Source of the DNA: Verrucomicrobiia bacterium
GTDB taxonomy: Bacteria > Verrucomicrobiota > Verrucomicrobiia > Opitutales > Opitutaceae
NCBI GenBank assembly: GCA_030424825.1
Contig: JAUHWE010000180.1
Location: 1-8,012 of the forward strand
DNA length: 8,012 nt
Reading direction: 5' to 3'
The notes below the pieces were generated by a model. It saw only the letters and a program-made list of their open reading frames with translations, was not told where the DNA came from and made no database searches. This document shows positions 1-5,641 of the stretch, one piece after another (positions within the stretch are counted from its first letter, which is position 1; every line of letters starts with the position of its first letter). The position numbers and the translations under genes were made by a program.

Positions 1-1568
1 TCTCCGTTCTCCAGTTCCTCGATGCTCAGACCTCTGGTGCGTCCATCGGGAAACAGTGAGGGGCCTTCTATTTCGACAGTCTGGCCCGTGGTTGGATTGT
101 GATGATAAATTCTTCCTCCAAGCAGCCAGAGGGTCCCCTGCGCGTCGAAGTACAGAGTTTCGGGAAAGTCTTGTTTCTTCGTGCCGAGAGACTTCCAGTC
201 TATTTTGAGTTCCTCAATCTTGTCGGACAGAGCGTTGTAGAAAACGATCTTGCGATCCAGTAGAATGTACAGGTTTCCCTTTTCGTCGTTTGAGATAGAC
301 TGGAAGGATCTGCCTCTGATCAGTTCTAAGTTTTCGGTCTCTGACAACGGATCTTGAAACGTGCGAGTTGACAGGTCGAATCGCTGTATTCGCCCATTCG
401 ATCCTGACATCCAAATCGAGTCATCTGTGTTGTTTATGAGTCGTCGGACGCTTTGGATCGCTAATTGCCTGGGCCTAAATTCAGCAGAATAGAATTCGAC
501 GGGAAGGCGTTTCGAATCCAGCATGATCACTCCTGAGTCTCTTGTGCCAAAGCAGAGCGTTCCATCCCTCAACTCGTATATTGTGGTAATGTTGTTCTGA
601 TCCAGTCTTGTTTGATCTTGATCCGAATCCATCCACTGGAAGTCGAAGGATCCGGGAGCCAAGGCGATGAGGCCATTCTGTCCGGGAGCAGCCCAAATGT
701 TGCCATCCCGGTCTTGGTGTACGTAGCTGAAGTCGGTAAGCGTTGTTTCATCTAAGGGAGTGCTTTCGATCGTGAAACTCAGTTCTTTTCCGTCCTTGTT
801 AAAGCAGTATAGGCGGTCGGTAGAGGTGCAAATCCAGTGGCGGTCTTCGCGATCGATCAAGAAGGCGCCCACATCGAAATCGTCGATGATCTGTCCTTTT
901 TCGTCGGTATATTCCTGTTTGAAAAATTGTTTGGTCGCCAAGTCAAAGCTCCATATGCCAGTAGAGGTTCCCAGTAGAAACTCTCCCGGACTTGTTTCTG
1001 CTATCTCGCGAACCCGGGTTTGTTCCCCGCCTATGTTCGAGAATATTCCTGTCCAGACTTTCTTGGATGGATCGAAAATGAAGAGACCGTTGAGGGAGCC
1101 GAGGAAGAATAGCTTTTGGGACGAGTAAAGAAGAGCTTGTGGGCTTTGCAGAAGGTTTTTGCCATCCGCATTCTGGAGCGTGAAATTCTCGAATGTCTCG
1201 CTTTCCAGATCAAATCGACTCAGAGCTTCCGGGCTGGATGTCCATATATTGCCTTCTGAATCCAATTCGAGGGAGATCGGCTTGTTTGAGGTTAGGCTTC
1301 CTGGGTTGTCGGGATTAGGCGTGTAGGTGATGAATCGTTGACTGTCATAGCGTACGAGCCCATTGTTGGTGGCCAGCCAAACGAATCCATTTCGATCCTG
1401 CCGTATCTCCTTCACCCATGGGGAGGAAAGATTCTCTATTCCCGCAAAAACTTCGTACTGTATGTATTTCAGCTGAGTGCTTTCGAGCTGCAGGGGAAGG
1501 CACAGCAGGCTGCACGAGATTGCTATTAGTGTCCAAGCAGGTCTTTTCTGAAAGCGTTTTTCAGACAT
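1..1568 (-). CDS. Two-component-regulator beta-propeller protein, N-terminal part (3' end outside window)
   Basis: Reading the minus strand from the ATG at 1568 gives 522 uninterrupted codons to the window edge, so the gene is partial. Residues 1-30 look like a signal peptide or signal anchor: a basic start (MSEKRFQKRP) followed by a hydrophobic stretch around LIAISCSLLCLPL. The rest is a series of roughly 45-residue repeats, each with the reg_prop blade signature D-x-x-G-x-(I/L/V)-W or a decayed form. Examples are DRNGFVW (58-64), DSEGNIW (103-109), DRDGNIW (286-292), DEKGNLY (428-434) and DAQGTLW (475-481), with weaker copies near 239-245 and 382-386. Proteins of this family usually carry about 14 blades (two propellers), then a Y_Y_Y domain and a transmembrane segment, and end in a histidine kinase, GGDEF or HTH output module. 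That part lies off the window, so the output type is unknown. An in-frame ATG at 1634 would add 22 residues; 1568 is preferred because it gives a conventional signal peptide. Neither start has a clear Shine-Dalgarno. The gene is divergent from the PhoD-like gene. Confidence 0.88.
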   Translation of the reverse strand, partial: MSEKRFQKRPAWTLIAISCSLLCLPLQLESTQLKYIQYEVFAGIENLSSPWVKEIRQDRNGFVWLATNNGLVRYDSQRFITYTPNPDNPGSLTSNKPISLELDSEGNIWTSSPEALSRFDLESETFENFTLQNADGKNLLQSPQALLYSSQKLFFLGSLNGLFIFDPSKKVWTGIFSNIGGEQTRVREIAETSPGEFLLGTSTGIWSFDLATKQFFKQEYTDEKGQIIDDFDVGAFLIDREDRHWICTSTDRLYCFNKDGKELSFTIESTPLDETTLTDFSYVHQDRDGNIWAAPGQNGLIALAPGSFDFQWMDSDQDQTRLDQNNITTIYELRDGTLCFGTRDSGVIMLDSKRLPVEFYSAEFRPRQLAIQSVRRLINNTDDSIWMSGSNGRIQRFDLSTRTFQDPLSETENLELIRGRSFQSISNDEKGNLYILLDRKIVFYNALSDKIEELKIDWKSLGTKKQDFPETLYFDAQGTLWLLGGRIYHHNPTTGQTVEIEGPSLFPDGRTRGLSIEELENG

Positions 1569-1813
1569 CGGATTCAATTTGATCAGGGTAGAGCTCGAAT
1601 AGAGAAGAGTAAATACGAATAATGAACTCCACATCGTTTGAGGTGCGGTGATTAGGCCAGTTCAAGGTGCAAAGGGTAGGGATTCAGCGTTTTGGATTCG
1701 GCTATGAAGGAGAATTTGAGCCTACGCCGATCGGAGCCGTTTGGCGAGTGAAATTGGAATCAAATGGGTTTGGAGGCGCGTATTCGCTTGGCCTTGCGCA
1801 TCTGAGGTAAATA
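1569..1813. other. Divergent intergenic region, propeller gene / PhoD-like gene
   Basis: This 245-bp stretch separates two divergently transcribed genes and must hold both promoters and any shared control site. I found no convincing -35/-10 pair, long inverted repeat or RNA gene. A 15-codon ATG-to-TGA frame at 1704-1751 exists, but nothing supports its being a gene. An in-frame TAA at 1808-1810 closes the PhoD-like reading frame on the upstream side. Confidence 0.6.
1804..1808 (+). promoter_or_regulatory. Ribosome binding site of the PhoD-like gene
   Basis: GAGGT lies 5 bases before the ATG at 1814 and 14 bases before the alternative ATG at 1823. The short spacing fits the 1814 start slightly better. 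The in-frame TAA at 1808-1810 overlaps this site and rules out any start further upstream. Confidence 0.5.
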
Positions 1814-3664
1814 ATGGCGATCATGAAGTACCTCCTCATTCTTTTACTAAGCCTTTCCTCAATCTTGTCGGTCGAATCTGAAGATTCGTTCGTCGACTTG
1901 AAAGTAACGCATGGCCCCATTTTGGGACGCCCAAGCGCGACGACAATGAGCATTTGGGTACGGACGAATGTGCCGGGCGAGGTTTCAGTCAAATATGGAA
2001 CGGAAAAATTGAAACAGCTAATGGTATCGGAGTATGTGGAGTCCAAGATAGAGAATGACAATACGGCAATTGTGACCCTGACGAATCTCTATCCTGATAC
2101 GCTCTACTACTACACCGTAGATAAGGGCCTTGGGGGATCGTTTAAGACCCTTCCGGACTCAAGCGGCTTTGTGGATCCCGAGCACAATCCGAAAGGCTTG
2201 TTTAATTTCCAGTTTGAGTTCACCTCTTGCGTTAATCAAAGCTGGGCGGGTAGTATTGGCCCGAGTATGCCGCTGTATGATACGCTTAATGATCAAGTCA
2301 CGGATGAAGTACATTTTGCGATAGTCAACGGAGACTGGCTTTACGAGGAGGATCGAGACTTTCCGGCATCCGCTTGGAAGTCGCAAGTTCGTCTGAATCC
2401 TGAAGACGAGGTTCCAGCGATCGTTGATTTGGCTCCGGCGGTGGTAGGAGTTTGGGAGAATTACAAAACCTATATGAATCGCGGGAGGAACATGATGGAA
2501 TGGCATAGTAATGTACCCAGTTTTTACACGTTTGATGACCACGAGTTGCTGAATGACATCTATGCGACGGGAGAAGCTGGATATGTGAATCGACGGTCGG
2601 TCTTTCGCGATACCGCGGTCAAGGCATGGTTCGACTATCTTGGGTGGGCAAATCCCGTAGCCCATAAGCAGTCGGCGCGATTTGGCAAAGCCCATTTCGA
2701 AAAGGGGAGTGATGTCCTTTACGATCCGAATGCTAACTTTTCCAACATGGATTTGAAGAATTACGCCAATCTTCATGTGCATTGGGGAAAAGCAACGGAT
2801 GGCATGCGTGACATGTTTCTCGATACACAGCCAGGTGACCCGAACGCGGGCGTGTACGACATCGTTGAAGTAATTGACGCTCATCGCCTCCGGATATCAC
2901 CTTCCGGAAGGGCAGATGGAGAAGCCGAATATTCCGTAGGCCGTCGATCCTATGGTTCATTTCGTGTCGCCAATTGCGAGTTCTTCATGCTGGATACGCG
3001 GTCTCATCGTTCTCTGCACGATGTCAAGAACCCTGGAAAAAAGGGAGCGACCATTTTGGGGAAGCAACAGCTCAATTGGCTTAAGAACGAAATCAGGAAC
3101 TCGGATGCGGACTTCTTTTTCATGGCCTCTTCTGTGGACTTCATGATCCCTCATGTCGGTAGTGGAGGCGGAACCGATAAAAATCTAGACGTCGCCAAAG
3201 ATGATGCATGGACGGTGTTTCTGGAAGAGCGAGAAGATCTCATCGAGTTTTTTGAAGACCACAGTCCCAAGCAGTTTTTTATGTTAACGGGTGATCTGCA
3301 CAATTCGTTTGCCATAAAGGTGCTGAACAATGTGTGGGAGTTTGCTTCCGGGCCGGGTAATTCGGTCAATCATGTACCTGCTGACGATGAAGGCGGCCGT
3401 CCTGCGAATGGTAAATTCAAATACGGACCGCGCGAATGTGATGTTCGGTGGTCTACGTATGTCTTTTCCGACATGCCACGTTTGGAGCGAACGCATGCCC
3501 ACTACTGCGTGGTGCAGGTGAACAATGTATTCAACGCTCCTTTGCAGCGAGGCGGTGAGCGCTGGGTAGCCTATCCCCATCCGCAAGTGATCTTCAAGTA
3601 TTACGATGCCTTCACAGGTGAATTCAAGTACAGCGAATCCATTGTCGCAGGAATGGAGAATTGA
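1814..3664 (+). CDS. PhoD-like alkaline phosphatase family protein (exported metallophosphatase)
   Basis: This 616-residue protein is complete. Residues 1-20 are a Sec-type signal peptide (MAIMKYLLILLLSLSSILSV); the start could also be Met4. Residues about 28-112 form a fibronectin-III-like N-terminal domain typical of PhoD proteins, including HGPILGRPS and SIWVRT. The phosphatase domain follows, with the family motifs in order: SCVNQ (138-142), NGDWLY (172-177), DDHE (241-244), LDTR (393-396), SS (439-440) and GDLHNS (493-498). In PhoD-family enzymes these Asp, His, Asn and Cys positions bind the active-site metals, so the site looks intact. The family hydrolyses phosphomono- or diesters outside the cytoplasm; the exact substrate cannot be read here. 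About 150 residues separate DDHE from LDTR, which makes that part bulky. The gene is divergent from the propeller protein and convergent with the cytochrome. The alternative is another metallophosphoesterase of the same fold. Confidence 0.9.
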   Translation: MAIMKYLLILLLSLSSILSVESEDSFVDLKVTHGPILGRPSATTMSIWVRTNVPGEVSVKYGTEKLKQLMVSEYVESKIENDNTAIVTLTNLYPDTLYYYTVDKGLGGSFKTLPDSSGFVDPEHNPKGLFNFQFEFTSCVNQSWAGSIGPSMPLYDTLNDQVTDEVHFAIVNGDWLYEEDRDFPASAWKSQVRLNPEDEVPAIVDLAPAVVGVWENYKTYMNRGRNMMEWHSNVPSFYTFDDHELLNDIYATGEAGYVNRRSVFRDTAVKAWFDYLGWANPVAHKQSARFGKAHFEKGSDVLYDPNANFSNMDLKNYANLHVHWGKATDGMRDMFLDTQPGDPNAGVYDIVEVIDAHRLRISPSGRADGEAEYSVGRRSYGSFRVANCEFFMLDTRSHRSLHDVKNPGKKGATILGKQQLNWLKNEIRNSDADFFFMASSVDFMIPHVGSGGGTDKNLDVAKDDAWTVFLEEREDLIEFFEDHSPKQFFMLTGDLHNSFAIKVLNNVWEFASGPGNSVNHVPADDEGGRPANGKFKYGPRECDVRWSTYVFSDMPRLERTHAHYCVVQVNNVFNAPLQRGGERWVAYPHPQVIFKYYDAFTGEFKYSESIVAGMEN

Positions 3665-3750
3665 ACAATGAGTGTGAACGGGAGCTTTCGCGAGGAAATT
3701 CTGTTGCGGAGCCCCTTTCTCCATGTGGGTCACGCGGTTATTTAGTCGAT
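3665..3750. other. Convergent intergenic region, PhoD-like gene / cytochrome gene
   Basis: Only 86 bp separate the two convergent stop codons. I looked for a bidirectional hairpin terminator and found none with a convincing stem and T-run. The GGAGC-containing stretches at about 3680-3684 and 3708-3712 are direct, not inverted, repeats. Confidence 0.45.
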
Positions 3751-5226
3751 TCAGGGCCAGTCGAGGATGATGTTCCAGTCGTAGGTTTTTTCCTCTGGGA
3801 GAGTCGGTGTCTCCTCGTTGTCGATACGGTCGTAGACGTTTTGAGGAGGGATGACCGTCGCGTCGCGCCCGAAAATGAAATCCTGATCCTCAACAATAGT
3901 CTTGTAGGCCTTGTTGAGGGTGAGGGCGCGCTCGGGAGAGGGCATGATCAGTTCGTACACATCTTCGGCCCCGGCCACCTTCTCCTTGTTCAGTCTCCCG
4001 TCGGGATAAAACCACTTCTGGAGCATCTCGTCGTTGTTTCGGAATTCGCTGCCTCCACCAACGCGCTCAAGATAGGTCGCGATCTCGCCGATGCGCTCCC
4101 CTTTGTTGGGGGCGTCGGGCATCCCTTTCAGGTTAATGTAGCTCCATCCGGCGGCTCCGTCAATCTTGCGGGCGAAGCTGAAGGTTTTGTCTATCGTCGA
4201 GCCAATCGAGTTGTGACAGCCCATGCAGAAGAAGTTCTCCTCGAAGGTATTGACTCGCAGCCGCCCGTCCTTGTCTTCGATGAATCCCTGAACGGACCAA
4301 CCGTTCCCGTTGTCGAGGCCGCGGTCTCTGAGATTTTGGTAGCCAGGCAGGTTCCCAGCCTCTTTATCGTAGGCATCGAGTTGGTACTGTCGTGCGTATA
4401 CGCGTTTGGAGTACGCTTGCCATTTCTTGAGGTAGCGCAGCTCTTTCATACGAGGAGGGATTGTGATTTCTCCATCTCTCCCTATGCCGAGGTATCGCAC
4501 GCTGTGTAGGAACTCAACCCCTTTCGGGTAAAGATGAGTGTCGGCGTTGAGAGAGGCCGCTGCCCCGACAAAGTGGTCGACGGCACTTATTTCGATTGTC
4601 ATTGACAGTTCTCCGTCGCGGTTCAGATCCACGTCTATTTCTTTCTCGTCGATAGGAAGGGATCCAATGGAAGGAATGCCTTTGATGGCCGCTTCCAGTA
4701 TCGACAGGTTGGCTTTGTATATTTCGCGTGAATACGTTCCATCCGGTTTTACTCGAAAGTGCTCTGGTAATCGAATCATGACATCGTCGGTTGACCCATT
4801 GGTGGGCCAGAAAGTGCTTGGAAACGGCTTGTAATTGAAGGCGACCCAGTGACTTCCGTCCTTGGCGAAACCTTCGTCGTCAAAGGCCTCTGCTCCAAGG
4901 TGGAGGTTTTCTAAGTCCGGAACCCAGCCGAGGTATTCTGACTGTTGCAGTCGGGATGGTAGGTCGCTGTAGTTGTCATTGCGGATATAGTCTAGAATGT
5001 GCTCGTCGCTTATCTCTGCGATACGTTTGGACCTGTCCTCCTTGAGGTTGTCCCATCGATTGGTCATCCCCAAGTCGCTGAAGCTGTAGTCGATCTGGAG
5101 ATTCCGATCGTTCATCACGTTCTCCCGTTCGGGAATGCTGTCCTGGTGGCAGACGTAGCAGGGATTGAAGACGCCTTCCGTTTTCGTATAGCATTGTGGA
5201 GGGACAATCGCCTCGCGGTTGAACAT
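3751..5226 (-). CDS. Di-haem c-type cytochrome-like protein; reading frame lacks its own export signal
   Basis: The frame from the ATG at 5226 encodes 491 residues. Two c-type haem-binding motifs are visible: CYVCH (residues 23-27) and CMGCH (334-338). They are about 310 residues apart, so the protein is not a small single-fold cytochrome. I do not recognise a named enzyme family in the linking region. It has a calcium-loop-like stretch, DVDLNRDGEL (198-207), and many aromatic residues. Covalent haem attachment takes place in the periplasm, so export is expected, yet this frame starts MFNREAIVPPQ with no signal peptide. A good leader lies directly upstream in another frame, ending at 5228; dropping base 5227 would fuse the two into one 523-residue protein. 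The annotated start is therefore probably the point where a frameshift resumes, not the true start. The gene is convergent with the PhoD-like gene and divergent from the PhoX-family gene. Possible roles include periplasmic electron transfer or a haem-dependent oxidase or peroxidase; nothing here decides between them. Confidence 0.8.
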   Translation of the reverse strand: MFNREAIVPPQCYTKTEGVFNPCYVCHQDSIPERENVMNDRNLQIDYSFSDLGMTNRWDNLKEDRSKRIAEISDEHILDYIRNDNYSDLPSRLQQSEYLGWVPDLENLHLGAEAFDDEGFAKDGSHWVAFNYKPFPSTFWPTNGSTDDVMIRLPEHFRVKPDGTYSREIYKANLSILEAAIKGIPSIGSLPIDEKEIDVDLNRDGELSMTIEISAVDHFVGAAASLNADTHLYPKGVEFLHSVRYLGIGRDGEITIPPRMKELRYLKKWQAYSKRVYARQYQLDAYDKEAGNLPGYQNLRDRGLDNGNGWSVQGFIEDKDGRLRVNTFEENFFCMGCHNSIGSTIDKTFSFARKIDGAAGWSYINLKGMPDAPNKGERIGEIATYLERVGGGSEFRNNDEMLQKWFYPDGRLNKEKVAGAEDVYELIMPSPERALTLNKAYKTIVEDQDFIFGRDATVIPPQNVYDRIDNEETPTLPEEKTYDWNIILDWP

Positions 5227-5227
5227 A

Positions 5228-5323
5228 GATGCTAAATGCGAGGCCTGCGAGGGCGACGAATTTCCTTCTTCGCGATGGTTTCCGCGAAGCGGATTTTTTA
5301 AAAGGTATCTTGGTTGTTCTCAT
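5228..5323 (-). pseudogene. Out-of-frame signal peptide belonging to the di-haem cytochrome
   Basis: From the ATG at 5323 the minus strand encodes 32 residues with the layout of an export signal: a basic N-region (about MRTTKIPFKK, then SRRRKF at 17-22) and a hydrophobic core, FVALAGLAF (22-30). After this the frame runs on as non-cytochrome sequence to a stop at 4976, while the cytochrome frame begins at 5226. One surplus base (T at 5227) separates ATC from ATG. In the cytochrome frame the same DNA reads as a polar peptide bounded by a TGA about 100 bases upstream, so it offers no alternative leader. The RRRKF stretch loosely resembles a Tat motif, but a Sec signal is more usual for c-type cytochromes. 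This may be a real mutation, an assembly or base-calling error, or a recoding site. Confidence 0.65.
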
Positions 5324-5388
5324 TGAATGCTAAGTTGAGTTCTCAGTCATAAATGGAGAGCGGAGGCAGGTTGGAATGTAAACGCGAG

Positions 5389-5504
5389 ATTGGTTACAAT
5401 CTGGCGCCAATGTTCCGATTGCGTGACGATTGTTACGATTTCTCAACGCCCCCTTTTTTTTAACCCTGCGGCATAGGTGTTGCTATCATAGGAAATGTAA
5501 CAAT
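5389..5504. repeat. Three copies of an ATTG(g)TTAC-like motif, candidate operator
   Basis: ATTGGTTAC occurs at 5389-5397 (itself inside the small palindrome GATTG-GTTA-CAATC, 5388-5401), ATTGTTAC at 5429-5436, and its exact reverse complement GTAACAAT at 5497-5504. CGATTG is also repeated at 5416-5421 and 5427-5432, 11 bp apart, with CGATTT at 5436-5441. An 11-bp period puts copies on the same face of the helix, as in two-half-site operators. The sequence does not match the E. coli Pho box. Short AT-rich words can recur by chance, so confidence is modest. Confidence 0.35.
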
Positions 5505-5509
5505 TATAT
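5480..5509 (+). promoter_or_regulatory. Possible sigma-70 promoter of the PhoX-family gene
   Basis: TTGCTA (5480-5485) and TTATAT (5504-5509) are separated by 18 bp, each a partial match to the -35 and -10 consensus. The predicted 5' leader would be roughly 125 nt. The third ATTGTTAC-type motif (5497-5504) touches the -10 element, where a regulator could block RNA polymerase. This is prediction only. Confidence 0.25.
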
Positions 5510-5623
5510 GACTACAGTGTATTTAATTGATTCAGTGTGATAGATTTGAATTCTGTTATCCACTTTCGCTATGGCGTATCCAAAGTTTTGGCGTAAGTTT
5601 CTAAAATCAACCAGTAGATAAAT

Positions 5624-5630
5624 AAGGAAG
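5624..5630 (+). promoter_or_regulatory. Ribosome binding site of the PhoX-family gene
   Basis: AAGGAAG ends 11 bases before the ATG at 5642. The spacing is a little long but workable, and it supports this start, which also opens a proper signal peptide. Confidence 0.5.
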
Positions 5631-5641
5631 TAATAGATATA

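Larger units (their letters stand above)
5324..5641. other. AT-rich divergent promoter region, cytochrome / PhoX-family gene
   Basis: This 318-bp non-coding stretch lies between the cytochrome leader and the PhoX-family start. The right half (about 5455-5641) is clearly richer in A+T than the flanking genes. It contains three related motifs (5389-5397, 5429-5436 and, inverted, 5497-5504), a possible sigma-70 promoter at 5480-5509 and an 8-T run at 5454-5461 after five Cs. No ORF of note and no RNA gene was recognised. Confidence 0.6.

Noticed and set aside
760..1128. A 122-codon plus-strand frame inside the propeller gene
   Set aside because: The minus-strand propeller frame with repeated D-x-x-G-x-I-W blades explains this DNA; the plus-strand product has no features.
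1704..1751. A 15-codon leader peptide upstream of the PhoD-like gene
   Set aside because: There is no ribosome binding site at its ATG, no regulatory codon pattern and no terminator/antiterminator beside it.
2159..2884. A 241-codon minus-strand open frame inside the PhoD-like gene
   Set aside because: The plus-strand frame carries all PhoD motifs; the antisense product has no recognisable features.
3661..4509. A 282-codon plus-strand open frame overlapping the cytochrome gene
   Set aside because: It starts with TTG inside the PhoD stop region, lies wholly antisense to the cytochrome with its haem motifs, and its translation shows no domain; it is a codon-structure shadow.
5294..5303. A6/T4 run at the start of the cytochrome leader as a programmed slippage site
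   Set aside because: Slipping here would put the hydrophobic leader out of frame; the shift must occur after the hydrophobic core, near 5227.
5343..5360. Possible Pho box (CAGTCAT-AAAT) upstream of the PhoX-family gene
   Set aside because: Only the first half resembles the E. coli half-site; the second half (GGAGAGC) does not match.
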